Assembly (NCBI RefSeq): GCF_033100115.1
Contig: NZ_CP136910.1
Coordinates: 1,426,001 to 1,490,000, forward strand
Direction: 5' to 3'
DNA length: 64,000 bases
Source: Anaerocolumna sp. AGMB13020
GTDB taxonomy: Bacteria; Bacillota; Clostridia; Lachnospirales; Lachnospiraceae
Positions 1 through 9,908 of this stretch are shown here, piece after piece. Position 1 is the first letter of the stretch; the number at the start of each line of letters is the position of its first letter. The notes beneath the pieces were generated by a model. That model did no database searches and was not told where the DNA came from. It saw nothing but the letters and a program-made list of their open reading frames with translations. A program made the position numbers and the translations under genes.

Positions 1-809
1 CCTTTATACAACCCATCTTTATCCACGTCATCCGTAATCATATCTGCCATCATTTTTATCTCTTCCCCACCACTTCCCATAGCAACACCAATTTCGCAGT
101 ACTCTAACATCGGGATATCAACTTTTGCATCACCAAAAGCTATAGTATCCTTTCTATCCGCACCCAAATATCTCAAAAGATGTTCTATGGCATTTGCTTT
201 TGTAATATCCTTGACTCCCAGGTCACCAAAAAGTGCTTCTTCCCCTTTTCCACCCCAGGTTCCATTTTCCATATCTGGAAATTGCTCTTTCGTATCCAAA
301 TAATCCTTATAAGTAGGAAGGATATAACTGACTTTATTCAGATCTTTCCTATAAAGTTCTCCATCAAAGATCATTTCCGGGTAAATTGTGCGAACCGTTA
401 CCAGTTCTGATTGATCATTGCCTTTTCGTCTGGCATATTCTTTCATTGTCTTATCTGCCGCCAGTTCAAATTTTTCACTGGCAAATAATCCATTGTTGCT
501 TTCTAAATAAAACTCCATCTTTTTTTCATGCAGCCAGTCAACGATTCGTCTGCATTGCTCTTCAGTTATTGTCTGATGCATAATCACCTTACCTTTGTCC
601 TCTACGTAACTGCCATTACCTCCTATCATTCCATCCAGACCGATATCCCATATATTTTTATAGACCTCAGCCTTGCTTCTTCCTGTACTGATATAAACTT
701 TATGACCATTTTTTCTGGCTCTTCTAATTGCTTCAACTGCTGAAGCCGGCAGGTTAGCCTCATAATCTACCAGTGTTCCATCTACATCTATGAAAATTAT
801 CTTTCCCAT
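1..809 (-). CDS. Cof-type HAD-superfamily phosphatase (3' end cut by window edge)
   Basis: The reading frame starts with MGKIIFIDVDGTLVDYEA, so the HAD motif I (DxDGT) sits at residues 8-12. Further on it has TGR (motif II), and near the window edge a GDAKVDIPML stretch, which is the motif IV acidic pair of Cof-type sugar or nucleotide phosphatases. About 269 codons are present and the frame is still open at base 1, so only the last few residues are missing. Family members are cytosolic Mg-dependent phosphatases acting on small phosphorylated metabolites. The substrate cannot be told from sequence. The start is the ATG at 809. Confidence 0.85.
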   Translation of the reverse strand, partial: MGKIIFIDVDGTLVDYEANLPASAVEAIRRARKNGHKVYISTGRSKAEVYKNIWDIGLDGMIGGNGSYVEDKGKVIMHQTITEEQCRRIVDWLHEKKMEFYLESNNGLFASEKFELAADKTMKEYARRKGNDQSELVTVRTIYPEMIFDGELYRKDLNKVSYILPTYKDYLDTKEQFPDMENGTWGGKGEEALFGDLGVKDITKANAIEHLLRYLGADRKDTIAFGDAKVDIPMLEYCEIGVAMGSGGEEIKMMADMITDDVDKDGLYK

Positions 810-1148
810 CTGATACTCCCTCTTTTCTTACATGTTTTTTTGATTAACTTTTAGTATGTTAAAATTATAATACATAAACAATAAGAATTCAGCCATTATC
901 TCACCTGATTTTATAATAATCATACACCTTTATGTATCCAGTAGGTTATGCAATGAATTGAAAAGTATCAAAAGATTTGTCTGAAAACGGTTATTATCCT
1001 AATCCATTCATACCGATATATGTAAGAGTAAGTGACTTGGATTCTTTTCCGTATAAAGAGGCAGACACTTATTTCCTCTTTTATCATTCTAATTTCAAAT
1101 AGGTGCCACGATTCTAAAAGCAATCTTTCGCTTTCTGAGCTTAAAACA
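810..1148. other. Intergenic stretch with a possible gene remnant
   Basis: No complete gene is visible. On the plus strand about 40 codons are open from roughly 975 to 1100, ending in a stop after a stretch read as PNPFIPIYVRVSDLDSF. The frame has no start codon or ribosome binding site and is closed upstream by a stop. It may be the tail of a lost gene, but this is weak. Confidence 0.2.
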
Positions 1149-1250
1149 AAAGCTGACAGATGAAGACGAGTAATTTACTCCTAGTAAAAAATAACTCAGG
1201 GTAATCAATTACTCCGGTTAATTTTTTACTCGTCTCTATCTGTCAGCTTT
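1149..1250. repeat. 102-bp imperfect inverted repeat (MITE-like or large terminator hairpin)
   Basis: The two ends share AAAGCTGACAGAT, then a 4-base mismatch zone, then ACGAGTAA, giving arms of about 25 bp with two mismatches. Between them are further TTACTCC/GTAAAAAATAA repeats that can also pair. It lies just 3' of the GH31 stop codon and is followed on the minus strand by a T-rich stretch, so it could end that transcript. Its size and nested symmetry also fit a small non-autonomous mobile repeat. I see no second copy in the window. Confidence 0.6.
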
Positions 1251-1268
1251 CTAAAATTTAAATACTTA

Positions 1269-3299
1269 TTAATCTATCGTCTTGCGTTCAAATACGGGTG
1301 AATATTCAATTGGTGCATCAACTGATACCGTTATACCTCCGGTATAAACTTCCCCGGTAGAGGTCAATATCCACTTACCCGCTGGGAGATATACGTCTCT
1401 CTTGTATTCATTCAGATGAAGAATCGGCGCTACCAAATATTTGTCACCAAACATATACTGATCCTGAAGCTCCCAACATTTCTCATCTTCCGGAAATTCA
1501 TAGAACATGGTACGAAGCAAGGGCGAACCATTTGTATGAGCTTCTTCATAAAGTTCTTTGATGTATTCATGCATGCTGATACGGATATCATAATATTTTT
1601 TCATAATTTTATAATTGTCTTCTCCATAACTCCATAGCTCATTTGGCTGGCCTGTATGAAGGTAGCCGCCACCCCAGTCTCTGTTATCCAGCGGTGGAAT
1701 ATTGTAAGGTCCTCTGTCCCCATGCATACGCAGTACAGCTGAATATACCGCGAACTGATACCAACGGATCAGCAGATTTCTGAAATCAGGATCATTTACA
1801 TCATCTGTCATAAAGCCGCCGATATCTGTCGTCCACCAGGGAATGCCTGCAAGACCCATGTTCAGACCACACTGTAACTGGTCTGCAAAAGCCTCAAAGG
1901 TACTTGGCACATCACCGGACCAAACCACATTGCCATACTTCTGGGAGCCGGCCCATGCGCAACGAAGCAGATTTACAACAGGTTTATTTTCCTTATTCAT
2001 CTCATCATAAAATAAACGGCTGTACATCTGCGGATACATATTGCTAATCCCCAAAGCAGGTCCATCACAGTATCTGTAATTTTCAAAATCGTACACACCG
2101 TAATCCGGTTCGGAATTATCCAGCCAGAAAGCATCGATGCCAAAATCGTAGTAATTTTTCTTGCATACTTCCCATACGTACTTACGTGTTTCAGGATTAA
2201 AAGGGTCGATTTCCACACAGTCGCCTTGATAATCATAGGTCTGCGCAGCACCGCGTTCTGTCTTGATCAGAAGTCCCCTTTCCATCATCGGGCCAAAGTT
2301 TTCACTCTTACGATCCACAGAAGGCCATACCGAAACGACAACCTTGATACCCATAGAGTGAAGCTCCTCCACCATTTCTTTGGGATTCGGCCAATACTGT
2401 GTATCGAATTTCCAGTCACCTTGTACTGTCCAGTGGAAAAAATCAATGACGATCTGATCAATCTTTATCCCTTCCTTCTGATACTGACGAGCAACTGTCA
2501 GAACCTCATCCTGGGTTCTATAGCGCAGTTTGCATTGCCAAAGCCCCATGAGGTCTTCCGGAAACCTATCAGCACGACCGGTAACAGCGGTATAGTTTTC
2601 CAGAAGCTGCTTTGGTGCATCTGCCACAGTAATCCAGTAATCCATGTCTTTTGTAGATCTTGCAATCCACTCAGTATAATTCTTTCCAAAGGTTACACTG
2701 CCTACAGCCGGATTGTTCCAAAGAAAGCCGTAGCCCAAGGAAGATACAGCAAAAGGAACAGAAATCTGAGAATTACGCTGTGCCAGTTCTAAAACACAGC
2801 CCTTTAAGTCCATATCATTTTGCTGATATTGGCCCATACCAAAGATTTTTTCTCCTTTATTGCTTTCAAATTTTACATTTAAAGAATAATCTGTTCCACC
2901 AATGATTCCCTTCCACTGACGGTTAATTACTTTTAAGCAACGGCTCTCTTTTGAAATAGTTCCGTCATACATACGGAAGTATTCACGAAGGAACAGCTTA
3001 TCATTTTTATAAAACGAAATGATCCCCACAAAATTTACAACTACTTTAATACAACCATTGGTTATTGATGCAATTTCCCTCTGATCAATCGTTCCATCAC
3101 CTACCCAATGAGCTTCCTTTTCAATTTTTACGATGGTATTCATGGTCTTAACATTTTCCGTTAATGCCCTGTCATTTCCACTAAACTTGCCAAGCATGGT
3201 AGTACGAACTCTGACAGAATCCTTACCCCAAGCTTCGATTCTTCCCATTTCACCATTTTGATAAAATACCAAGGCTCCATTATCCTCTAAAAATTTCAT
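1269..3299 (-). CDS. Glycoside hydrolase family 31 (alpha-glucosidase/alpha-xylosidase type)
   Basis: A 676-residue protein. The start is set at the ATG at 3299, which has GGAGG five bases upstream; the frame is open 21 codons further but without a ribosome site. The N-terminal half is the beta-sandwich of GH31. The catalytic barrel holds FWLDNSEPD with the expected nucleophile Asp near residue 394, and WSGDVPSTF with the expected acid/base Asp near 463. The family hydrolyses terminal alpha-linked glucose or xylose with retention. No signal peptide is seen, so it should act in the cytosol on imported oligosaccharides. The divergent AraC gene at 3448 is the likely regulator. The exact substrate is uncertain; the motif context is closest to alpha-xylosidases. 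Confidence 0.9.
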   Translation of the reverse strand: MKFLEDNGALVFYQNGEMGRIEAWGKDSVRVRTTMLGKFSGNDRALTENVKTMNTIVKIEKEAHWVGDGTIDQREIASITNGCIKVVVNFVGIISFYKNDKLFLREYFRMYDGTISKESRCLKVINRQWKGIIGGTDYSLNVKFESNKGEKIFGMGQYQQNDMDLKGCVLELAQRNSQISVPFAVSSLGYGFLWNNPAVGSVTFGKNYTEWIARSTKDMDYWITVADAPKQLLENYTAVTGRADRFPEDLMGLWQCKLRYRTQDEVLTVARQYQKEGIKIDQIVIDFFHWTVQGDWKFDTQYWPNPKEMVEELHSMGIKVVVSVWPSVDRKSENFGPMMERGLLIKTERGAAQTYDYQGDCVEIDPFNPETRKYVWEVCKKNYYDFGIDAFWLDNSEPDYGVYDFENYRYCDGPALGISNMYPQMYSRLFYDEMNKENKPVVNLLRCAWAGSQKYGNVVWSGDVPSTFEAFADQLQCGLNMGLAGIPWWTTDIGGFMTDDVNDPDFRNLLIRWYQFAVYSAVLRMHGDRGPYNIPPLDNRDWGGGYLHTGQPNELWSYGEDNYKIMKKYYDIRISMHEYIKELYEEAHTNGSPLLRTMFYEFPEDEKCWELQDQYMFGDKYLVAPILHLNEYKRDVYLPAGKWILTSTGEVYTGGITVSVDAPIEYSPVFERKTID

Positions 3300-3447
3300 A
3301 TTACCTCCGCCTGTATGTAATTGATTTTTTGGATTACAATGATATAATACTCTATAGATCATTACATTTCTTGTGAAATACTATATATTTTCGGTACTAT
3401 TCTATGATTTAAGTTATAAATCCAATTGTTAACCATGGAGGTCAGAT

Positions 3448-4326
3448 ATGAATGATACGCTCATTGCATCTCAAGGTAATAAAGAACAGCGCCAGCACAG
3501 CTCGTCATTGATTCCCTACAGTATTTATGATTGCCAGATACCAGATTCTTTTCCTAACGTACCTATGCACTGGCATAGCGAGTTTGAAATTGATTATATC
3601 TTGCAGGGAAAAGGTGACTTCATCTGTGGAGATGAACACTTTCCGGTAAACCCTGGGGACGTAATTGTAATTTCTCCCAATATGCTGCATGCCGCTTATC
3701 CTTCTCCTAACAGGAAGCTGAACTATATTGCCTTTGTATTTCATGCCAGTATGCTCGGTATTGAAAGCAATGATCGCAGCAGTACTCATTGCATACGCCC
3801 TCTTGTCACAGGACAGCTGCGTGTAACTATGAAATATGATACAAGCCACCCGGATTATTCGGTTATCCACTCCCTTGCAGAGACAATTGTAAACTGTGCA
3901 AATAAAAACAATGCTTATGATGACCTTTTACTAAAAAGCATTCTGCTGCAACTTTTCTGGTATTTTGAAAAGAATGATAATCTGTCTTCCTTTCAGTACG
4001 ATGATATCAGTTATTCCTCCCTAATCCGTCCGGCACTGGAGTATATGACCTATTACTATATGGATTCCATCACGATCAATGAACTTGCCGCCAAATGCTC
4101 CATCAGTTCAAGTCACTTTATGAACTCCTTTAAAAAAGCCGTTGGCTGCAGTGCGATTGAATTTCTGACCCATCTCAGGATTAAAGCCGCATGCACAGCG
4201 CTGACAGATACAACAGAGGACATATCAACGATTTCCTACAATTGCGGCTTTAACAACCTGTCTAATTTTAATAAGCAATTCAAAAAAATCACAGGGATTT
4301 CACCTAGAGATTACCGTAAACGATAA
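3448..4326 (+). CDS. AraC-family transcriptional regulator with N-terminal cupin
   Basis: A 292-residue protein with GGAGGTC ahead of its ATG. Residues about 30-110 are a sugar-sensing cupin (MHWHSEFEIDYIL, then GDVIVISPNMLHA). Residues about 195-290 carry two helix-turn-helix motifs, ending in the family signature CGFNNLSNFNKQFKKITGISP. It diverges from the GH31 gene across about 150 bp, the usual arrangement for a sugar-responsive activator and its glycosidase. The inducer is unknown, presumably the sugar released or cleaved by GH31. Confidence 0.9.
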   Translation: MNDTLIASQGNKEQRQHSSSLIPYSIYDCQIPDSFPNVPMHWHSEFEIDYILQGKGDFICGDEHFPVNPGDVIVISPNMLHAAYPSPNRKLNYIAFVFHASMLGIESNDRSSTHCIRPLVTGQLRVTMKYDTSHPDYSVIHSLAETIVNCANKNNAYDDLLLKSILLQLFWYFEKNDNLSSFQYDDISYSSLIRPALEYMTYYYMDSITINELAAKCSISSSHFMNSFKKAVGCSAIEFLTHLRIKAACTALTDTTEDISTISYNCGFNNLSNFNKQFKKITGISPRDYRKR

Positions 4327-4387
4327 TAGCGTTACAGCCTATTTTCACTAAAAAAGCAGTGCCTTTTTGGAGTCTGATGCTTCATTA

Positions 4388-5041
4388 TTAGCTAATTGCC
4401 CTTTGAATCAATCGAGAACCGAGCTGAAAAGCATTTTCACAATCAATGGGAAATTGCTCTTCCTTTACTTTTTTCTTTTTATTTTCATCAAAAACAGTAA
4501 CAACATATTTGGTATAGTCTTTAAATTGTAATGTATCATTTACGATTAAAGGTTCACAAGAACCAAAAAGACTTTCTAAACTTTTCTCTGCAAAGCTTAA
4601 AACTTGAAGATAGTTTGCTTCTATCATGTATTCTTTTGTGACGTTCATATTATAAATAAAACCAACTGGAAGCTTTTTCTCTAATAATCCTTTATAACCT
4701 TCTGTATAAGTTAAAATTGGAAACAGCAAGCGTTCCAAAAAGGAATGCATTTCACCAGTTACAGCATGAAAGTATATAGGCGAACCGAGCAAAAGGGCGT
4801 CGGCTGCTAAAATTTTCTCTAAAACAGGAGATAATTCATCTTTGTACGCACATTTACCATAGCTCTTTCCGCCCTTTAATTTACAGGCAAAGCAGCTCAT
4901 ACAACCTTTATAATCCAAATCATAAAGGTTGATAAGTTCTGTTTCTGCTCCTTGTAAGGACGCTCCTTCTAATGCATGCTCTAAAAGTACCGCCGTATTG
5001 GATTTTTTTCTTGGACTACCATTAATCGCAATTATTTTCAT
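4388..5041 (-). CDS. Flavodoxin-fold NAD(P)H-dependent FMN oxidoreductase
   Basis: A 217-residue cytosolic protein opening with KIIAINGSPRKKSNT, the phosphate-binding loop of the NADPH-dependent FMN reductase/iron-sulfur flavoprotein family. A cysteine cluster follows (GCMSCFACK, then CAYKD), the type that holds a redox centre in iron-sulfur flavoproteins. LLGSPIYFHAVTG is the second FMN contact. Its ribosome site (GGAAGG) is 8 bases before the ATG. It diverges from an HxlR regulator, a common pairing for redox- or electrophile-induced flavoproteins. The physiological substrate is unknown. Confidence 0.85.
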   Translation of the reverse strand: MKIIAINGSPRKKSNTAVLLEHALEGASLQGAETELINLYDLDYKGCMSCFACKLKGGKSYGKCAYKDELSPVLEKILAADALLLGSPIYFHAVTGEMHSFLERLLFPILTYTEGYKGLLEKKLPVGFIYNMNVTKEYMIEANYLQVLSFAEKSLESLFGSCEPLIVNDTLQFKDYTKYVVTVFDENKKKKVKEEQFPIDCENAFQLGSRLIQRAIS

Positions 5042-5161
5042 TATAGTACCTTCCTTTTTTTTATTAAACTGCTATAATGATTATACAAGCTGGAAAAATA
5101 AATAGAAGTACGCAACTTTTTCTGCCTTAGTATATACTTGAAACTATTAAGGAGATTTGCT

Positions 5162-5539
5162 ATGTCAGATAAACAGATTCAATATGCTCCGGGATTACCT
5201 GCCGAAAATATATATGAGATTAAATGTCCGATTATTTATGCCCTTGATATCATAGGGCAGAAATGGAAGCTTCCGATTATGTGGTATCTTTTCGGGAAAG
5301 AAAAAACGAGATATAACGAATTGAAAAGAAGTGTAACTGGAATAACCAATATAATGTTGACAAAATCATTACGAGAGCTTGAAGAACATAATCTGGTTCA
5401 TAGATTTCAGCATAATTCAGTACCACCTAAAGTAGAATATTCCTTAACAGAAAGAGGGAAAGCCTTACTGCCTACGTTAAATGAGCTGTATACATGGGGA
5501 GAAGAACAATACAATATTGATCAGGCAGGGCCAAAATAA
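5162..5539 (+). CDS. HxlR-family winged-helix regulator
   Basis: A 125-residue protein. The frame extends upstream to a TTG, but the ATG at 5162 follows AAGGAG at good spacing and is preferred. The sequence has the HxlR hallmark: CPIIYALDIIGQKWKLPI, the RYNELKR segment, the recognition helix ITNIMLTKSLRELEE and the wing LVHRFQHN. These dimeric regulators usually control an adjacent divergent oxidoreductase, here the gene at 4388-5041. The 120-bp gap between the two is the likely operator region. Confidence 0.9.
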   Translation: MSDKQIQYAPGLPAENIYEIKCPIIYALDIIGQKWKLPIMWYLFGKEKTRYNELKRSVTGITNIMLTKSLRELEEHNLVHRFQHNSVPPKVEYSLTERGKALLPTLNELYTWGEEQYNIDQAGPK

Positions 5540-5603
5540 GCCAAGCCAAATGAGAAAATGGCTAGAGTTGATTAGGTATGATAATCCAAATGGTTGTAAT
5601 AAA

Positions 5604-5643
5604 ATAAAAAAAGGGGATTGCGATAGCAAACTTTCAATCCTCT
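5604..5643 (-). terminator. Intrinsic terminator overlapping the end of the LytTR gene
   Basis: On the minus strand AGAGGATTG pairs with CAATCCCCT (one mismatch) and is followed by TTTTTTTATTTT. The 5' arm overlaps the stop codon of the response-regulator gene. Confidence 0.75.
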
Positions 5644-6353
5644 ATTTTTGAAAGAGCTTCCTTAACAGCTCGATATCTTAATTTAGGGATTGATAGCTCA
5701 TGTCCGGAAGTCAAAGCCATCCTATAGTTATTTGTTTTTATAATATGCCTCATATTTACAAGATAGCTTTTATGGATACGCAGAAATTTATTTTCCTTTA
5801 ACAGCACTTCAATATCGTCTAATTTGGCATAAATGCTATATTCCGTTAATTCTGGTTCGAGTATATAGAAAATCAACCTATGCTTTTGACTCTCTATATA
5901 TTCAATATTATCTAATAAGACACTTTTTTCTCCTCCAATAAATCTAAAATTCATCTTATCTGTTATTGATTCCAGTTTTTTAAAAAGCGCATCCAGACAC
6001 TCAATAATAGAAACTTCTAATGTATCCTTCATGATATAACGAAATGCATCGACCTTGTATCCTTCCAGTGCATAATTGAAAAAATCAGTAACAAATATGA
6101 TTCGGGTATCACTTCTGTACTCTCTTATTCTATAAGCAGTCTCAAGTCCATTAAATTCATCCATATTAATGTCTAAAAAGGCAATATCATATTTCATAAT
6201 ATCAGACCTTTTTTCACAAATCTCTTTTCCTGACGAAAATGTCTTTATCTCAACTTTATTGCTTAACAGATGCTCATCAAAATATTTGGTAATCAAGCTT
6301 TTCAATTGCTCCCTATAATATTTTTCATCATCACAAATCGCAATATAAATCAC
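5634..6353 (-). CDS. LytTR-family response regulator (AgrA/LytR type)
   Basis: A 239-residue protein. Residues 1-120 form a receiver domain: acidic pair CDDE at 7-10, phospho-acceptor Asp near 61 in AFLDINMDEF, and the conserved Thr/Lys region around IIFVTDFF and RYIMKD. Residues about 135-235 are a LytTR DNA-binding domain (VLLDNIEYIESQKHRLIFY, RIHKSYLVNMRHI). The start is the GTG at 6353, preceded by GGGGAGGGG; no in-frame ATG fits as well. No histidine kinase is adjacent, so it is an orphan in this window. Such regulators control peptides, exoproteins or competence-like functions. Confidence 0.9.
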   Translation of the reverse strand: MIYIAICDDEKYYREQLKSLITKYFDEHLLSNKVEIKTFSSGKEICEKRSDIMKYDIAFLDINMDEFNGLETAYRIREYRSDTRIIFVTDFFNYALEGYKVDAFRYIMKDTLEVSIIECLDALFKKLESITDKMNFRFIGGEKSVLLDNIEYIESQKHRLIFYILEPELTEYSIYAKLDDIEVLLKENKFLRIHKSYLVNMRHIIKTNNYRMALTSGHELSIPKLRYRAVKEALSKIED

Positions 6354-6516
6354 TTGTTTTCCCCTCCCCTAAAACCAACATATATAACTGTTCTTAATAT
6401 AATTATCGGAGGATGCAAGGAAAATGTTTACAATTTTACAGAAGATTAATCCAGTTCGATTATTAACCCCCCTGCCTGAACGTCAGGGAACAAATACAGT
6501 ATAAGCGATACATTGT

Positions 6517-7329
6517 TTATCTCGCTTTTACATCTAGAAACAAGTTCTTGATACTTTCAACAAACCCATTATCACGCATAAAAATACTCTTCATGAGATC
6601 ATTTACCCCGCTTGATATTTCTACACTTCCTGCATAACTTTCCCAATTTTCATATTTTTCCTCAAATCGTTTTTGAAGCTCTTCTTTTACTTCTTTCATC
6701 ATGTTATACACTTGATCTTTATACTTTTGCGGAAGAATTGAAGTTCCTTTAATCCAAGAGTCCCATGAAGACGTTTCTTTGGCACAAATATATCCTTTGA
6801 CATTCTCCATGCAAAGGTCAAAGGCTTTATTTAAAAATTCCAGATCATCTTCCAAGGTAACATACCGTGGTTTTCCTTCTTCCGGGAAATTTGTATAAAC
6901 TTCTCTCGTTCCATCTTTATGTCCCTGTACTATTTTATCATACATAATACCATAGGCTTCCAAGGTACTCTGAGCTACATCAAATAAATCATAACTCCTT
7001 TCTTTATCCTTAATAGATTCAATCCTTCCTCTTTCTAATTGTTTCATTTCTATGTAAAGAGAATATGAAACATCCATATCAAATTTACCTGATGCCCATA
7101 AATCTCCCTGCTCATCAAGACTAAGATAATCTTTTAATGACGACGGAGTATACCCCTCCAGATTATTTAAACTATTTCTGTATGCATTCTGACTCTCTTC
7201 TGAAATCGAAACTTTGATATAGCTCTCATTCCCCGGCATTTTGACTACTTTCTTCTGATTATATTGCCTCTCTGCAGTACACTCCTTTACTAACCAATTT
7301 GATGTAAGAGTCATTTCATGTATTTTCAT
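6517..7329 (-). CDS. Hypothetical protein, 270 residues
   Basis: I do not recognise this family. The start is set at the ATG at 7329, preceded by GGAGG 11 bases upstream; an open extension of 29 codons lacks a ribosome site. The protein is soluble, charged and rich in Glu, Lys and Tyr, with no signal peptide or membrane segment. A central part (around YTNFPEEGKPRYVTLEDDLEF) and a C-terminal helical part rich in Glu and Lys suggest a cytosolic or phage/cell-surface accessory protein. The closest genes are LytTR and a secreted protein, so there is no operon clue. Confidence 0.6.
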   Translation of the reverse strand: MKIHEMTLTSNWLVKECTAERQYNQKKVVKMPGNESYIKVSISEESQNAYRNSLNNLEGYTPSSLKDYLSLDEQGDLWASGKFDMDVSYSLYIEMKQLERGRIESIKDKERSYDLFDVAQSTLEAYGIMYDKIVQGHKDGTREVYTNFPEEGKPRYVTLEDDLEFLNKAFDLCMENVKGYICAKETSSWDSWIKGTSILPQKYKDQVYNMMKEVKEELQKRFEEKYENWESYAGSVEISSGVNDLMKSIFMRDNGFVESIKNLFLDVKAR

Positions 7330-7716
7330 TTTAATCTCTACCTCCATATTAATACTAGCACATGGATACGAAAGATCCATAATCATCATGATTGATATTT
7401 CTCTACATGTAGTCAAATGATGTTATAAGCCATCTTCCAGATATAAAATCATGATTTCATAATCCGATTTAATTTAGCTAATATAAATTTACCAACAGCC
7501 CTTAGTATCTATCTATAATATAGTTAGATACCAAAGTCTGTCAGCATTCTGCCACCAGCCTGGATACCATTTTCCTAACGAAAATCAGCTGATTTAGCAA
7601 TACATTCTTTAACTAAATCAAAAATATAGTTTTATTCATAATTTATCCTATTTGACTATTGTGATTACTTCAAACTCTAATCACAAACTATCTGACAATA
7701 CTTAAATATAAACTTA
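7330..7716. other. Intergenic, nothing recognised
   Basis: About 390 bp of A+T-rich sequence with no supported gene, no clear terminator and no recognised RNA. Confidence 0.4.
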
Positions 7717-9282
7717 CTAATTATAAGGTGGGAAAGGCTCTTCTCCATTATAATAAGGATAATAATATTTCATGGAATAAGGACGTGTAAACATCATACT
7801 ATTTGATCCCTCTGCATAATCATAGAAATAATTGAAAAACTCGATGTCAACTAAATTCCCTGTGTCAGGGTCAATCAGTACAGTAGCATAATTCATATTC
7901 AAATGTAGATTATTTGCTGAATATGCGCCACTGCAGAAACAGTTTATGTTATAAAAATTTGATGCCGAAGATACTGATAGCTCTAGCAAATGTTTATTCT
8001 TTATTGGCATATTGCTCTTGCTACCACGTAAATAATATACGGTATCTGGAATGATTTGTTGCATTTCTGGATACTCTGCATATTGAGATTGATATATCTT
8101 AGCAACTATACCGCTTTTCTGAGTCATCGTAATATCATAAACTTGTGAGCCAGCTGAATTTGATGCATTCACATAATATGAATAACTGAGGTCTATCGGA
8201 TTACCATTTACATAGTAATTTACTCCATTTGCATCTGTTTGGAATACAATTTTAGCCCCTTCACTGATAGCCAAATAAGTTGCACTACTATCATTAGCTA
8301 AATCAGCTATCTTATTAAATTTGACTGTATATGGCTGATCAGCGGAGTAATCCCCATTTAAGCTATGAACCATAAAATAGTAAGTACCCGCTGAGAACTT
8401 GGCTAAATTGCCTGATATACTATACGCTGTCGCTGAACCCGCTAAAAAGCCTGATTCATATCCATTAGCGCCCGTTATTGAATATCTTATAACCATTGGT
8501 TGTGTAATAGTAAACTTATATATATCATTATCATAAGGGCTGTCAATAACTCCCTCTATATTGGTATCAAATGGAATGCTAGTTGCTGTGGCAATGGAAC
8601 CATTAACTTCATAATTTACATCTCTTGTACTATTATAGAATGCAAAAGCGAAATCTCCCACGCCCGTATATCCTGATACTGCAAAGTAATAAATTCCAGC
8701 TTCAAGGACATCATTATACCATTCTTGCACACCATTACCGGCATTTGCACTTCCGCCAATTAATCCCAGATTATATGTACTTGTATCTAATTGAAACATA
8801 TATAAGTCCGCATCAAGATTGGATACCATCTGCAGTAAAACGGACACCGTACTCTTCTCATTTAATATAAAACCGTACCAGCGCATTTCATTTGATGTTA
8901 GTATAGAGCCTTGAAAAATATCCCCATTTTCTACAATATATGCATTATTAGGGTTTGTATTATCTGTTTCCGCAAGTACTGATTTTACAGAAGAACGCTC
9001 TCCCGGAAGACTCGAAACCGTTTCATTCGATTCTGAATATTTCCTTTCCATGATGTTTGGCTCCCTATCGTTAATATTTTCTATGGGAGCTATCTCTTTA
9101 TAAATTTCTTGAACATCCATTGAACTTTGATTTTCTGGAATCATAACACTTTGTATCCCATCTACTGTTGCTGGAACAACCGGCACTCCGTTTTCGTCGT
9201 CAGCAAATGCATAAGCATTGTTTAACAGAATCATACAGAAAATCATGGTAAATGCTAATAATTTTTTTAAATTTTTTAACAT
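7717..9282 (-). CDS. Secreted protein with pre-peptidase C-terminal (PPC)-like domains
   Basis: A 521-residue protein with GGAGG 7 bases before the ATG. Residues 1-27 are a clear signal peptide (Lys-rich start, hydrophobic core, AYAFADD cleavage region). After a linker of about 80 residues there are two related beta-sandwich segments: one around SILTSNEMRWYGFILNEKSTVSVLLQ with YYFAVSGYTGVGDFAF, and a second around YDNDIYKFTITQPMVIRYSITG with YYFMVHSLNGDYS. Both match the pattern of PPC domains found on exported peptidases and surface proteins. No catalytic domain is visible, so it may be a surface or matrix protein. The C-terminus is Tyr- and Asn-rich. Confidence 0.65.
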   Translation of the reverse strand: MLKNLKKLLAFTMIFCMILLNNAYAFADDENGVPVVPATVDGIQSVMIPENQSSMDVQEIYKEIAPIENINDREPNIMERKYSESNETVSSLPGERSSVKSVLAETDNTNPNNAYIVENGDIFQGSILTSNEMRWYGFILNEKSTVSVLLQMVSNLDADLYMFQLDTSTYNLGLIGGSANAGNGVQEWYNDVLEAGIYYFAVSGYTGVGDFAFAFYNSTRDVNYEVNGSIATATSIPFDTNIEGVIDSPYDNDIYKFTITQPMVIRYSITGANGYESGFLAGSATAYSISGNLAKFSAGTYYFMVHSLNGDYSADQPYTVKFNKIADLANDSSATYLAISEGAKIVFQTDANGVNYYVNGNPIDLSYSYYVNASNSAGSQVYDITMTQKSGIVAKIYQSQYAEYPEMQQIIPDTVYYLRGSKSNMPIKNKHLLELSVSSASNFYNINCFCSGAYSANNLHLNMNYATVLIDPDTGNLVDIEFFNYFYDYAEGSNSMMFTRPYSMKYYYPYYNGEEPFPPYN

Positions 9283-9908
9283 ATGTTTTCCTCCATAATA
9301 GTAAATTAGTTGACTTTATAAGCACTTCACTTCCGGGAAGCCTAGTAAATAAACTGACAACCGACTTAATAGTACATTGGATTCACCACCTTTCCCATTA
9401 TTCTTATTTACGATTTTGCTTGCATAATCATCCTATGCCAGTTATTTGATTACAATCGTAACAAAAGCCATCATAAACCATTTTTTACGGTATTTAACAC
9501 CTTATGTGTATTTTTTACAATATCATCAATATACTGTTTCAAAGTTAACCTTTCAATACCAATTACAATAATAAACCTTTTTCTGCAAAAAATGACTACC
9601 TTTATTTTTGAAGTACCATTCTCCGTTCCTTTCAGATTTACTCCAGCACACGCCACAAAGAACAGGAACAATACCAGGCATTCTGAACTATCTGTATCTT
9701 ACTATAAATCTGCCTGTCATCATTTATTTAGTATTCAACTAAAGCCCTCACCATCATCTATAATTACCTTCATCAAAACACTTGCCTCTTTATGGATATA
9801 TTAAGTTTAATTTTCCTGTTAATACACCGAATAGCACTGACAATCCGCTATTACAGGTCAAACGCCTATTTGCTAAACTATAGATATTAAAAGGAGGTAA
9901 TAAAAATT
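9283..9908. other. Intergenic, weak short frames only
   Basis: About 625 bp. A 66-codon minus-strand frame at 9471-9671 begins MFLFFVACAGVNLKG and could suggest a decayed lipoprotein, but it lacks a ribosome site. Nothing else is supported. The region probably holds the divergent promoters of the secreted genes on either side. Confidence 0.3.

Noticed and set aside
2226..2792. Long plus-strand open frame inside the GH31 gene
   Set aside because: It is antisense to a gene with clear catalytic motifs, has no ribosome site and no recognised domain.
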